DNA of 64,000 nucleotides, taken from Maribacter algarum (ex Zhang et al. 2020). Its GTDB lineage: Bacteria > Bacteroidota > Bacteroidia > Flavobacteriales > Flavobacteriaceae. Shown here piece after piece: positions 53,467-62,910 of the stretch (position 1 is the first letter of the stretch; every line of letters starts with the position of its first letter). The stretch is taken from NCBI RefSeq assembly GCF_005885635.1, contig NZ_VATY01000004.1, positions 310,001 to 374,000 of the forward strand. Direction: 5' to 3'. Under the pieces are notes generated by a model, which saw only the letters and a list, made by a program, of their open reading frames with translations, was not told the origin of the DNA and searched no databases. The translations under genes and the position numbers were made by a program.

Positions 53467-53490
53467 TTCTCGACTCCACTCGAAGTGACA
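53467..53490 (-). repeat. Family B repeat between moaE and moaC
   Basis: TTCTCGACTCCACTCGAAGT then GACA is a single copy of the repeat seen upstream of moeA. It sits 30 bases before the moaC ATG on the minus strand. Confidence 0.65.
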
Positions 53491-53516
53491 GTTTGGTAAG
53501 ATTTGCGTTGTATTAT

Positions 53517-53939
53517 TTACGGATGCGCCGAAACCCAAACAGTTTTGTTCTCGAACATCTCCTTTTTCCAGATAGGAACAGTTTCTTTTAAAGTATCAAT
53601 TAAATAGCGACAAGCCTCAAAACAGGCATCTCGATGCGCCGAAGATGCCCCGACCACTACAACAGGTTCTTCAACTTTTTTTAGCCCAATAGCATGTCGA
53701 ATAATCACTTTGTTGAGACTCCATTTTTCAACAGCATCAGAAGCAATTTTATCCATCTCCTTAATTGCCATTTTCTTATATGTTTCGAATTCTAGGGAAA
53801 CAACTTCTTCACCTTGTGTAAACTCACGAACAGTTCCAACGAAAACACAAATACCTCCACTTTGCGCATCGGATAATTCCGAGAACACTTGGGAGGTATC
53901 AATTCTATCTACTATTTCAATTACTTTTTTATCCACCAC
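53517..53939 (-). CDS. moaE: Molybdopterin synthase catalytic subunit MoaE
   Basis: The 140-residue subunit converts cPMP to molybdopterin with sulfur from MoaD. GGICVFVGTVREFTQGE, LEFETYKKMA, RHAIGLKKVEEPVVVVGASSAHR and the late Lys-rich PIWKKE are typical; the last holds the active-site Lys. It overlaps moaD by 11 bases, the usual close coupling of the two subunits. Confidence 0.95.
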   Translation of the reverse strand: MVDKKVIEIVDRIDTSQVFSELSDAQSGGICVFVGTVREFTQGEEVVSLEFETYKKMAIKEMDKIASDAVEKWSLNKVIIRHAIGLKKVEEPVVVVGASSAHRDACFEACRYLIDTLKETVPIWKKEMFENKTVWVSAHP

Positions 53940-54171
53940 TCACTGGGGGAATAATGGCTATTTCATCATTCCGGTCTAAAGGTACATTATCCTCGGCATA
54001 TTCACTATTGACAGCAACCGCCAAAGAAGTCAACTTACCAAACTCGGGATAGGTCTCAGATATCATCCGCTTTAGCTCTGAAACTGAACTTGGAACCTTA
54101 TCTGATTCCGTAAACTGTAGTTGTGACTCTCCAACAATATCCTTAGCAATCCCAAAAAGCAATACTTCCAT
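53929..54171 (-). CDS. moaD: Molybdopterin synthase sulfur carrier MoaD
   Basis: The 80-residue ubiquitin-like protein ends in PPVSGG. Its C-terminal Gly-Gly is adenylated by MoeB and thiocarboxylated before it gives sulfur to MoaE. The start MEVLLFGIAKDIVG is typical. It lies three bases after the IorB-type gene and overlaps moaE. Confidence 0.93.
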   Translation of the reverse strand: MEVLLFGIAKDIVGESQLQFTESDKVPSSVSELKRMISETYPEFGKLTSLAVAVNSEYAEDNVPLDRNDEIAIIPPVSGG

Positions 54172-54174
54172 AGG

Positions 54175-56451
54175 CTATCCCAAAATTGGTTTGGATGCCA
54201 TATTGGTCGCAAACGGCTGCTTGTACATACGATTTCCTGTTGCTTTTTTCATGGCAATAGCTACTGCCGCTCCAGCTGGAGGTAAGGTCGGCTCACCTAA
54301 TCCAGTGGGACTTAAAGTATTTTTCACAAAATGCGTTTCAACGATTGGCGTTTCATTCATTCGAATCAAACGGTATTTGTCATAATTGTTCGCTGTTGGC
54401 ATTCCGTTTTCAAAACCAAAATCCCCGTACATTGAATGTCCTACTCCGTCTATGGCTCCACCTTCAATCTGGTTTTTAGCACCTAATGGATTTATTACAA
54501 TTCCGCAATCCACCGCAACGGTTATCTTCTGGATTACAGGTCGATTGTTTTTCATTACAACATCAGCAACCTCAGCAACATGTGTATTGTGGCAGTAGTA
54601 AGCACAAACACCTTGAAACACGCCATCTTTCGGAGTTCGATATCCTGATTTTTCCACGGCTAATTTCAGTACATCTTGTAAGCGTTCCGCAGAATACTGA
54701 ATTCTGTCATCGGTTGTACCTTTTACTTTTTCCAACATATCCAATCGCATTTGTACCGGGTCTTTGCCCATATCTTCGGCCAGTTCATCTAAGAAGCTTT
54801 GTTCAGCATATGAAAGGAAGTTGGTATACGGAGCTCTCCATGCACCTGTTGTAATATTACTGTCATATTTGGCAACATCTACCTGATAGTTGTCAAGTGC
54901 TCCTGCCGGGAAGAAATTCGGAATCAATCCGTACATATTACCCCCTACAGCAGCCTCTTTTAAGTGATAGCCTGTAATTTCACCATCTTTGATGGATGCT
55001 GCAATACGATATTTAATCGCTGGACGATAAACCCCCGTGGTCATATCATCCTCACGAGTTGAAAACATTTTTACTGGTCTTCGGATTTTATCTGAAATTT
55101 CGGCGGCTTCATATACGAAGTCTCCATAAAGCCTTCTTCCAAAACCACCTCCCATTCGGGTCATTTCTAATCGAATATCTTTTTCATCCCTACCCAATAA
55201 ATTCGCAACTGTACTTGCCGCAGAAGCTGGAGTTTGAACTGGGCCCACCAAATGAATTTTTGAATCCGTAACATTCGCATAGAAATTCATGGGCTCCATA
55301 CAGTTATGAGGAAGGAACGGTGATTCGTATGTTCGTTCCACTACCTTATCTGCTTGTTTAAAAGCCTTTTTTACATCTCCATCTTTTCTTAGGTTGGTGA
55401 AGTCCTTCCCATCCAATAAATCCATCAAAATCTTATCATGAGCCTTTGTGCTTTCCAATGGTGAACCATCACTCCATAGCGCTTTGATTGTTTTTTTAGC
55501 TTTGATTGCCGCCCAAGAATTTTCTGCAATAACAACCACTTTTTCAGATGGGGCTAATTTGGCCGTCCAATCTATTTGCTCCTTTTCTAACATGGCTTTT
55601 GCCTTTTCGCCAATTTTGATAACATCAATAACTCCCGGCATCGCCTTAGCCTCAGTATCATCGTAAGATTCTAGAACTTGGCCAAATGCTGGCGGACGCA
55701 AAACGGAAGCATACACCATACCTTCTGCTTTATAATCTAATCCGAATAAAGGTTTTCCTGTTATAATTTTATCAATATCTACATTACCCACATCGGTTCC
55801 AATCAAGGTATAATCTTTGGGGTCTTTTAATTCAATTGTCTCTGCTGGAGGTTGCTCACCTTCGGCTAAAGACTCGATAAGAGCTTTTCGCTTCGCAGCT
55901 CTCTCTGCTTCCAAAGCAGCCGCCTCATCAACAACATCTCCATAACCAAGTGTTTCTCCCTTCGCATTGGTAATCACACCTTGTTTTGCAGTACACTCAG
56001 AAGCATCAACCCCCCATTTTGCCGCAGCAGCATTAACAAGCATCTGTCTTGCAAAGGCTCCTGTTTGACGTAGAGCATCCCATCCAAATCGGATAGACTG
56101 GCTACCACCAGCAACTTGACGGACATAGTTTTGGGTGTCTAAAATTCCCTGAACCACATTTACATTTTCCCAAGCCACATCAAGCTCTTCAGCAATAATC
56201 ATGGGCATAGAAGTTTTCACACCTTGACCGATTTCAGGGTTCGGCGAGAACAAGGTCACCATACCTTCTTTGGATATCTTTATGAAGGCATTGAAGTCAT
56301 TATAATCGAGTTTGGAAATATCGACCGGCATTTTCACCGTGTCTTTACATGCTGTGAAAAAATTAAAACCGATTAGCATTCCGCCACTCGCAAGTGAAGA
56401 AGTTCTTAAGAAAGACCTTCTGCTAAATTTTGTTTGTATTGTACTTGACAT
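54175..56451 (-). CDS. IorB-type molybdopterin hydroxylase subunit with Tat signal
   Basis: The 758-residue xanthine oxidase-family molybdopterin subunit resembles isoquinoline 1-oxidoreductase beta. The N-terminal S-R11-R12-S-F-L motif followed by a hydrophobic stretch is a twin-arginine signal. GGGFGRRLYGDF and the catalytic Glu in GLGEPTLPPAG are present. It lacks the form I CO dehydrogenase loop. It pairs with the small Fe-S subunit just upstream and has no FAD subunit, so electrons probably go to a periplasmic cytochrome. The physiological substrate, probably an aldehyde or N-heterocycle, is unknown. Confidence 0.87.
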   Translation of the reverse strand: MSSTIQTKFSRRSFLRTSSLASGGMLIGFNFFTACKDTVKMPVDISKLDYNDFNAFIKISKEGMVTLFSPNPEIGQGVKTSMPMIIAEELDVAWENVNVVQGILDTQNYVRQVAGGSQSIRFGWDALRQTGAFARQMLVNAAAAKWGVDASECTAKQGVITNAKGETLGYGDVVDEAAALEAERAAKRKALIESLAEGEQPPAETIELKDPKDYTLIGTDVGNVDIDKIITGKPLFGLDYKAEGMVYASVLRPPAFGQVLESYDDTEAKAMPGVIDVIKIGEKAKAMLEKEQIDWTAKLAPSEKVVVIAENSWAAIKAKKTIKALWSDGSPLESTKAHDKILMDLLDGKDFTNLRKDGDVKKAFKQADKVVERTYESPFLPHNCMEPMNFYANVTDSKIHLVGPVQTPASAASTVANLLGRDEKDIRLEMTRMGGGFGRRLYGDFVYEAAEISDKIRRPVKMFSTREDDMTTGVYRPAIKYRIAASIKDGEITGYHLKEAAVGGNMYGLIPNFFPAGALDNYQVDVAKYDSNITTGAWRAPYTNFLSYAEQSFLDELAEDMGKDPVQMRLDMLEKVKGTTDDRIQYSAERLQDVLKLAVEKSGYRTPKDGVFQGVCAYYCHNTHVAEVADVVMKNNRPVIQKITVAVDCGIVINPLGAKNQIEGGAIDGVGHSMYGDFGFENGMPTANNYDKYRLIRMNETPIVETHFVKNTLSPTGLGEPTLPPAGAAVAIAMKKATGNRMYKQPFATNMASKPILG

Positions 56452-56469
56452 GATTTTAGATGTTTACGG

Positions 56470-56934
56470 TTAGGCCATTTTTTTCTCAGCAGCCTTTGCA
56501 ACTGCATTCTCAATACGATTATATGATGCACATCTGCATATATTACCGGTCATCGCATTTCTGATTTCTTCCCTTGAAGGATTAGGGTTCTTTTCTAGAA
56601 AGGCTGAAGCCGTCATTATCTGACCAGCCTGGCAGTATCCACATTGCGGAACATCAATTGCCTTCCAGGCTTCTTGAACCGGGTGTGAACCATCTTCAGA
56701 CAATCCTTCGATAGTTGTGATTTCTTTTCCGTCCAATTGTGAAATTTGTAGTTGGCAACTGCGAGTTGCGTTACCATCCACATGAACGGTACATGCACCA
56801 CATTGTCCTATTCCGCAACCAAACTTGGTACCTACCATATCCAATTGGTCGCGTAGTGCCCAAAGTAATGGGGTGTCTTCAGCAGCCTCAATTGATTGAG
56901 AACTACCATTAATTTTTAGATTGTACGTTGGCAT
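56470..56934 (-). CDS. IorA-type [2Fe-2S] subunit
   Basis: The 154-residue protein has two iron-sulfur motif sets: CGIGQCGACTVHVDG with a fourth Cys in TRSC, and CGYCQAGQI with ICRCASY. It forms the electron-transfer subunit of the IorAB-type hydroxylase encoded 18 bases downstream. It has no signal peptide, so it should be carried out with the Tat-signal subunit. It is the first gene of the long minus-strand run leading into the moa, mob and moe genes. Confidence 0.9.
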   Translation of the reverse strand: MPTYNLKINGSSQSIEAAEDTPLLWALRDQLDMVGTKFGCGIGQCGACTVHVDGNATRSCQLQISQLDGKEITTIEGLSEDGSHPVQEAWKAIDVPQCGYCQAGQIMTASAFLEKNPNPSREEIRNAMTGNICRCASYNRIENAVAKAAEKKMA

Positions 56935-57100
56935 TTTCTTTATGTGTTGGGTTCGTAAATTGAATTATTACTATTCCGGCATCGCGGAAGAAAAGCTCAA
57001 AAAAAATAAAGCTCCTGCATATAGCAAGAGCTTCTAAATTACGGAAAAATAAGTACCATGCCTTTTTCGCCGGACTTTTTTTAACCTTTTTTTAAGTTAA

Positions 57101-57133
57101 AGTCCTCTCCTGGCCCCTCCTGAACGAGGGACT
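57101..57133. repeat. C-rich hairpin repeat between two minus-strand genes
   Basis: AGTCC and GGACT arms flank a C-rich and G-rich stretch (TCTCCTGGCCCCTCC, then GAGGG). It lies 10 bases after the DUF6503 stop on the minus strand and could serve as its terminator. It resembles the other C-rich/G-rich hairpins. Confidence 0.45.
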
Positions 57134-57143
57134 ACATAGGTAA

Positions 57144-57947
57144 CTATTTTTTAGAACTTACAGAAGTAGCACCTTCCGGTTTATTAAAAAAATCTACTGC
57201 TTGAATCGTTTCGCTTAGTGTTACGTTTTCAAAATTCAGTGGTTCTCTTGGTGATTTTATGGTTCGCCCTTCATATTCGTGCCACGTTATTGCTCTTGGC
57301 AATACTAGGCCTTCGACATCCATCCAATCATTGTAGCGAATCCATTTTATGTTATCCGATTTTTCACCACTTCGAAAAGTTACCGTATAGCCCAACCATT
57401 CCATTTGATACGTTTCTGGGTTGTAATGAATGAAGTATTCATCTTTTGAAGAAAGGCCTACTCCTTCATTGTAACTGATTCGAATACCTGGATACTCCTT
57501 CCCCTCAAATTCTAAGGGCCTTGTATCCCCGTATTGAATTCCGTTATCAGCAAGAACAAAAGGCATTGCATAAAAATAAAACATAAGGTTGTGGTAAAAA
57601 ACAGCATCCCCTTTATAAGCATCTTTTTCATCTAACAACCAAATATCAGAGCCCTCAGAGCCCATAGAAATACCAGGCATCTCAATCTTTTCATTTCTGG
57701 AAAACAAATCGATGGTGTGTTTCTCCGTCATATCTTTCTTCGGAATTTCAAAGGAAATAGTCCTCTTTTCTTTCCAAGCGGTAAGTCCGCCATGTGCTTC
57801 AAAAATTTTTCTAAGGGCTTCAGGATATTTTGAATCGTCGATCTTAGTCACAATTTCAGGTGCTTTAGATTTAGTTTCCATTTCTTTGGGAGCTTCTTTA
57901 CAAGCTAAAACAGCTAAGCAAAAAAGTGATACTAGTACTAATTTCAT
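57144..57947 (-). CDS. DUF6503-like lipoprotein
   Basis: The 267-residue lipoprotein has lipobox VLAC (Cys16) and a mature domain with ALRKIFEAHGGLTAWKEKRTISFE, MFYFYAMPFVLADNGIQYG and YNPETYQMEWLGYTV. This matches a lipoprotein type common in flavobacteria and labelled DUF6503; the fold resembles outer-membrane lipoprotein carriers of the LolA type. The function is unknown. It stands alone, divergent from the rRNA methyltransferase, and is separated from the molybdoenzyme genes by a hairpin. Confidence 0.72.
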   Translation of the reverse strand: MKLVLVSLFCLAVLACKEAPKEMETKSKAPEIVTKIDDSKYPEALRKIFEAHGGLTAWKEKRTISFEIPKKDMTEKHTIDLFSRNEKIEMPGISMGSEGSDIWLLDEKDAYKGDAVFYHNLMFYFYAMPFVLADNGIQYGDTRPLEFEGKEYPGIRISYNEGVGLSSKDEYFIHYNPETYQMEWLGYTVTFRSGEKSDNIKWIRYNDWMDVEGLVLPRAITWHEYEGRTIKSPREPLNFENVTLSETIQAVDFFNKPEGATSVSSKK

Positions 57948-58008
57948 GTTTGTTTTTTTAGGTTTCTTACTTCGTCGCAGATAGGGTAATTAAATTACTT
58001 TTGTAGTA

Positions 58009-58815
58009 ATGAACGAAATTAAGGAAATAAGCAGTCTTCAAAATCCTTTGGTAAAAAAGATTCTGATGCTCAAGGAAAAATCCCGGGAAAGGAAAAAGTC
58101 GGGCCTTTTCATTTTAGAGGGGCAACGTGAATTGGAATTGGCCTTAAAAGGAGGATACGAAGTAGACACTTTATTATTCCATAATGCGCTTATTACCAAA
58201 GAAGCAATTCTACAGATAACTAGCCATCTGAAATATGCGGTCAATTTGATTTCTGTTTCAAAAGAAGTCTACCAAAAAATAGCCTACCGAGAAACTACGG
58301 AAGGTTTGATGGCTATCATAAACTCTAAATCTCATGGTTTGGATGAGCTTGGATTAAAGGGAAATCCCCTAATATTGGTAGCTGAAGCTCCAGAAAAACC
58401 TGGTAATATTGGTGCTTTGCTACGTACTGCCGATGCTGCAAATTTAGATGCCGTAATCATTGCAAATCCGAAAGGTGATATCTACAACCCTAATATCATT
58501 CGTTCGAGTGTGGGTTGCATTTTTACCAATCAGATAGCTACCGGAAGTACCTCAGAAGTCTTGAATTTTTTAAAAAGTAAAAATATTGATATGTACTGTG
58601 CTGCCCTTACAGCCTCTGGAAGTTACACCAATGTAAACTTCAAAAAAGCAGCTGCGATAGTAGTCGGTACCGAAGCAACAGGACTAACCCAAGAATGGTT
58701 AGAAAACTCAACTCAAAATATCATCATACCCATGCGCGGGGAGATCGATTCAATGAATGTATCGGTATCTGCCGCAATTGTTATCTTTGAGGCTTTGAGA
58801 CAACGAGGTTTTTAG
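58009..58815 (+). CDS. SpoU/TrmH family RNA 2'-O-methyltransferase
   Basis: The 268-residue SPOUT enzyme has an N-terminal substrate-binding domain (residues 1-100) with LILEGQRELELAL-like features and the three SpoU motifs: EKPGNIGALLRTADAAN, VVGTEATGLTQEW and IPMRGEIDSMNVSVSAAI. It transfers a methyl group from AdoMet to the ribose of rRNA or tRNA; the target base cannot be read here. Length is normal. An M48 peptidase gene follows after 46 bases. Confidence 0.9.
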   Translation: MNEIKEISSLQNPLVKKILMLKEKSRERKKSGLFILEGQRELELALKGGYEVDTLLFHNALITKEAILQITSHLKYAVNLISVSKEVYQKIAYRETTEGLMAIINSKSHGLDELGLKGNPLILVAEAPEKPGNIGALLRTADAANLDAVIIANPKGDIYNPNIIRSSVGCIFTNQIATGSTSEVLNFLKSKNIDMYCAALTASGSYTNVNFKKAAAIVVGTEATGLTQEWLENSTQNIIIPMRGEIDSMNVSVSAAIVIFEALRQRGF

Positions 58816-58861
58816 TAACCGTACCCTCTGAATAAACCACCAAACACAAATACCGAACAAT

Positions 58862-60088
58862 TTGAATATCTTATTCTTTACCATCATAGCTATTCTCGTG
58901 CTCCAATTTTTGGTTGAAACTATTTTGGACTATTTCAATGCACAGCATTACGGAGACCCTATTCCGGATGCCTTAGAAGATGTTTTTGATGCTGAGGAAT
59001 ACCAAAAATCTCAGGAGTATCAAAAGACCAATTACCGCTTCGGATTCCTCAGTTCACTCTTTTCAATCATCTTAACCTTAGCATTTTTAGTTTTTGGCGG
59101 ATTCGAATGGGCCGACCAGTTAGCCCGTAATTTTAGTAACAATGAAATTGTTGTTACTTTAATTTTCTTCGGGATTCTTACCATCGGAAGCGATATTCTA
59201 ACCACTCCTTTTTCCTATTACCAAACTTTTGTTATTGAAGAACGATTCGGATTTAACAAGTCAACTAAAAAACTTTTCTTCACTGATAAACTCAAAGGTT
59301 GGTTGATAATGGCTATTCTGGGCGGTGGGGTTATTACCTTGGCCATGTGGTTTTACCAATGGGCAGGACCTAATTTTTGGTTATACGTTTGGGGCTTAGT
59401 GACAGCAATTATTGTTTTTATGAACTTGTTTTACAGTAAGTTGATTGTTCCGTTATTCAACAAACAAACACCCTTGGAAGAAGGAAGTCTTAAAAGCAAA
59501 ATCCAAAACTACGCGAACAAGGTTGGCTTTGAATTTCAAAATATCTTTGTAATTGATGGTTCAAAAAGGTCCGCTAAAGCAAATGCCTATTTTTCAGGTT
59601 TTGGAAGGGAAAAAAGAGTTACGCTTTATGACACACTTATCAAAGATTTAGATGAGGAAGAAATCGTAGCGGTACTTGCACACGAAGTGGGTCATTATAA
59701 ACACAAACACATTATTTTCAATTTAGTCGCTTCGATAGCCACATTAGGACTAACCCTTTTTATTCTATCCCTATTTATTAATAATCCTGAAGTTTCTAAA
59801 GCAATTGGTGTTTCTCAACCCAGTTTTCACGCTGCTTTAATTGGTTTTGGCATTTTATACAGTCCAATATCAGAAGTAACATCTTTAGTAATGAATTTCC
59901 TTTCCCGAAAATTCGAATATCAAGCTGATGATTATGCGAAAGACACTTTTGCAGCTCAACCACTAATTACTTCGCTTAAAAAGCTTTCAAAGAATAGCCT
60001 GAGTAACTTGACGCCCCATCCTGCTTACGTTTTCATGCATTATTCCCATCCTCCCCTCATTCAACGAATAAAGAACCTTATGGCGTGA
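58862..60088 (+). CDS. M48 family membrane metallopeptidase (Ste24-like)
   Basis: The 408-residue membrane protease starts with TTG. It has several N-terminal helices, the YQTFVIEERFGFNKST segment typical of the Ste24/CAAX prenyl protease I type, and zinc motif H274-E275-V-G-H278 with a later Glu in FLSRKFEYQADDYA. Bacterial relatives degrade or process membrane proteins. It is co-directional with the methyltransferase and the rsh gene. Confidence 0.9.
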   Translation: MNILFFTIIAILVLQFLVETILDYFNAQHYGDPIPDALEDVFDAEEYQKSQEYQKTNYRFGFLSSLFSIILTLAFLVFGGFEWADQLARNFSNNEIVVTLIFFGILTIGSDILTTPFSYYQTFVIEERFGFNKSTKKLFFTDKLKGWLIMAILGGGVITLAMWFYQWAGPNFWLYVWGLVTAIIVFMNLFYSKLIVPLFNKQTPLEEGSLKSKIQNYANKVGFEFQNIFVIDGSKRSAKANAYFSGFGREKRVTLYDTLIKDLDEEEIVAVLAHEVGHYKHKHIIFNLVASIATLGLTLFILSLFINNPEVSKAIGVSQPSFHAALIGFGILYSPISEVTSLVMNFLSRKFEYQADDYAKDTFAAQPLITSLKKLSKNSLSNLTPHPAYVFMHYSHPPLIQRIKNLMA

Positions 60089-60132
60089 TTTTTGTTGTGT
60101 AGTAGTTGAGATTATCCTACTTTTAATATACA

Positions 60133-62337
60133 ATGACGCAAGTTGCCATAGAAAAAGAGAATAAGGAAATTGCCAAGCAATATAAGGAATTGCTGCGCAT
60201 CAGTTATCAGACCTTAACAGATGATGACAAGGTATTGATACGCTCTGCTTTTGAGGTTGCCGTTGACGCACATAAAGACCAACGGCGAAAATCTGGTGAA
60301 GCTTATGTGTTTCACCCTATTGCAGTTGCGAAAATTGTGGCATCTGAAATTGGTCTTGATGCCACCTCCATTGCATCTGCACTGCTTCATGATGTGGTTG
60401 AGGATACCGAATATACCTTGGATGATATCGATAGAATGTTTGGTGAAACGGTTGCTCGAATTGTTGACGGACTTACCAAAATAGCAGGTTTAAAAAAGGA
60501 CATGAATACTTCGCAGCAAGCGGAGAACTTTAGAAAAATGCTGCTCACTTTGCACGATGATGTTCGTGTAATCATAATAAAAATTGCAGACCGCTATCAC
60601 AATATGCTCACTATGGATTCTATGCCTGAGCATAAACAAGTAAAAATAGCCTCTGAGACCTTGTATATATATGCGCCATTAGCACATAGAATTGGTCTCT
60701 ACAACATAAAAACAGAGTTAGAAGACCTCAGCCTTAAGTATACCGAACCTGAGGTTTATAAAGATATACATGATAAAATTGAAGACTCCAAGGAGGAGCA
60801 GCAAAATTATATCGATTCCTTTTCTGGAGTTATCGATAAATCCCTTAAGAAAGAAAAGCTCAATTATACGATTAAAGGACGGATGAAGTCCATATTCTCT
60901 ATTCGTAAAAAAATGAAAGCACAAAATGTGGCTTTTGACGAGATTTATGACAAGTTTGCCATTCGGATTATTTACAAATCCGATGAGAAAAATGAGAAAT
61001 TTTTAGCTTGGAAAATATATTCAATTGTAACAGACCATTTTACTCCAAACCCTGTACGATTGCGTGATTGGATATCCTCTCCGAAATCTACAGGTTATGA
61101 GGCCTTGCACATCACCGTTATGGGACCAAAAGGCAGATGGGTCGAAGTACAAATTCGTAGTGAGCGAATGCATGAAATTGCGGAAAAAGGTTATGCCGCG
61201 CATTTCAAATACAAACACGGAGACCAAAAAGAACAAGGTATTGATATCTGGTTAAATAAATTACAAGAGGCTTTAGAAAGTTCAACTACCAATGCCGTTG
61301 ACTTTGTTGAAGAATTTAAATTGAACCTTTATTCCAAAGAAATCTTTGTCTTTACTCCAAACGGTGAACTAAAATCATTACCAAAAGGAGCCACCCCACT
61401 CGACTTTGCATTTAATATCCATACTGAAGTTGGCATGCGTACTCGTGGTGCAAAAGTGAATGGAAAATTGGTGCCTTTAAACACCTCTTTAAATAGTGGA
61501 GACCAGGTAGAAATTGTAACTTCTGAACAGGCAAGGCCGAATCAAAATTGGTTGGACTATGCCACTACAGCACGAGCAAGGGCGAAAATCAAATCATCAC
61601 TTCGTGAAGAAAAGAAATCAGTTGCCCTTGATGGTAAGGAAGTACTTCGAAGAAAATTGAAATCTCAAAAAATAAACCTTAACGAAGATACTGTTAATAA
61701 AATGGTAGTGTTCTTCAAATTGAAAACCAGTTTAGATCTTTTTTACAGAGTTGGTATTGGTGCTATCGATAATCAAATGATTAAAGATTTTGCTTCTTCA
61801 TATAACAACGCCTTTATCAGCTTTTTCAAGAATAAGATTAGAAGAAGTCCAATTCCCGAGGACATTGACAAGGATGAGATAACCTCCAAATACGATCTTT
61901 TGGTATTTGGTAAGGAAGAAGAAAAACTGGATTATAAATTATCGAAATGTTGCAACCCGATTCCCGGTGATGATGTATTCGGATTTGTCAGTGTTAATGA
62001 GGGGATTAAAGTCCATAAGAAGAATTGTCCAAATGCAATTTCGCTGCAAGCCCACTACGCCTATCGTATCATGCCAGCCAAATGGATAGATTCTTCTCAG
62101 GAAGAATTCAAATCGGAAATCAAACTTACAGGCATCGACAACCTAGGCTTGGTAAGTGAAATCACAGAGATGATTTCTGGCAATATGCACGTAAACATGC
62201 GTAATATTAACTTTAGTACAGATGGCGGTACATTCACAGGTAGTATTACCGTGGTTGTTAAAAACAAATCTATCCTCAAGAAATTAATGGACAATCTAAA
62301 ACAGATTGAGGGAATTGATAAAGTGACCCGAATTTAG
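60133..62337 (+). CDS. Bifunctional (p)ppGpp synthetase/hydrolase
   Basis: The 734-residue Rel-type protein makes and breaks (p)ppGpp. The HD hydrolase domain is intact: H-P at 61-62, H86-D87 in LHDVVEDTEY, and ADRYHN. The synthetase domain has GRMKSIFSI, FAIRIIY and WISSPKSTGYEALH. TGS (IFVFTPNGELKSLPKGATPLDFAF), a Cys-rich helical region (KCCNPIPGDDV) and a C-terminal ACT domain follow. An intact HD domain means it can degrade the alarmone, as in Rel enzymes of species with one long RSH. It precedes the Fur-family gene. Confidence 0.94.
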   Translation: MTQVAIEKENKEIAKQYKELLRISYQTLTDDDKVLIRSAFEVAVDAHKDQRRKSGEAYVFHPIAVAKIVASEIGLDATSIASALLHDVVEDTEYTLDDIDRMFGETVARIVDGLTKIAGLKKDMNTSQQAENFRKMLLTLHDDVRVIIIKIADRYHNMLTMDSMPEHKQVKIASETLYIYAPLAHRIGLYNIKTELEDLSLKYTEPEVYKDIHDKIEDSKEEQQNYIDSFSGVIDKSLKKEKLNYTIKGRMKSIFSIRKKMKAQNVAFDEIYDKFAIRIIYKSDEKNEKFLAWKIYSIVTDHFTPNPVRLRDWISSPKSTGYEALHITVMGPKGRWVEVQIRSERMHEIAEKGYAAHFKYKHGDQKEQGIDIWLNKLQEALESSTTNAVDFVEEFKLNLYSKEIFVFTPNGELKSLPKGATPLDFAFNIHTEVGMRTRGAKVNGKLVPLNTSLNSGDQVEIVTSEQARPNQNWLDYATTARARAKIKSSLREEKKSVALDGKEVLRRKLKSQKINLNEDTVNKMVVFFKLKTSLDLFYRVGIGAIDNQMIKDFASSYNNAFISFFKNKIRRSPIPEDIDKDEITSKYDLLVFGKEEEKLDYKLSKCCNPIPGDDVFGFVSVNEGIKVHKKNCPNAISLQAHYAYRIMPAKWIDSSQEEFKSEIKLTGIDNLGLVSEITEMISGNMHVNMRNINFSTDGGTFTGSITVVVKNKSILKKLMDNLKQIEGIDKVTRI

Positions 62338-62409
62338 CAAAAAACCCCTCTTTTGTAAATGTTCACTTTATGTTGATAAAACACCCTTCCACTACTGCAA
62401 ATTTAGCTG

Positions 62410-62417
62410 TACATTTG
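62410..62417 (+). promoter_or_regulatory. Candidate -7 box for the Fur-family gene
   Basis: TACATTTG matches TAnnTTTG and lies 23 bases before the ATG at 62441. No convincing -33 TTG at the right distance is seen. Confidence 0.4.
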
Positions 62418-62440
62418 TGAATTGACTAGCACAGTTTGTT

Positions 62441-62887
62441 ATGGCAGCCAACAAAGATCAGGAGATTGTAAAAAACGTTTTCACCACCTTTTTAGAGGAA
62501 AACGGACACCGGAAAACACCCGAACGGTATGCCATACTTCAGGAAATTTACGATAGCGATGATCATTTTGATATTGAATCACTCTATATCAATATGAAAA
62601 ACAAAAATTATCGTGTAAGTCGTGCAACCTTGTACAACACCATAGAACTTTTATTGGACTGTAAATTGGTCAGAAAACATCAATTTGGAAAGAATCAAGC
62701 ACAATATGAGAAATCATATTTTGATCGCCAACATGATCACGTTATTCTCACTGACACAGGTGAGGTAATGGAATTTTGCGACCCTAGAATACAATCCATA
62801 AAAAAGACAATTGAGGAAGTTTTTGATATTAAAATCAATAATCACTCCCTCTACTTTTATGGCACAAAGAACACTGAGGAGAAATAA
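62441..62887 (+). CDS. Fur family metalloregulator
   Basis: The 148-residue protein has the Fur winged helix ([34 protein letters not shown]) and the metal-binding segment [20 protein letters not shown]. The usual C-terminal CxxC zinc-site pairs are not present; only single Cys residues remain. This occurs in some Bacteroidota Fur-type proteins, and the metal sensed (iron, zinc, or peroxide via PerR) cannot be decided. purA follows after 23 bases, and Fur-purA adjacency is common in flavobacteria. Confidence 0.88.
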   Translation: MAANKDQEIVKNVFTTFLEENGHRKTPERYAILQEIYDSDDHFDIESLYINMKNKNYRVSRATLYNTIELLLDCKLVRKHQFGKNQAQYEKSYFDRQHDHVILTDTGEVMEFCDPRIQSIKKTIEEVFDIKINNHSLYFYGTKNTEEK

Positions 62888-62910
62888 GAAACCACTAACC
62901 AAAAATATTA

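Noticed and set aside
20201-53490. CRISPR-like interpretation of the dispersed repeats
   Set aside because: The copies are scattered, unevenly spaced and single or paired, with no spacer array and no cas genes.
54486-54854. 122-codon plus-strand frame inside the IorB-type gene
   Set aside because: It is an antisense shadow with no recognisable domain.
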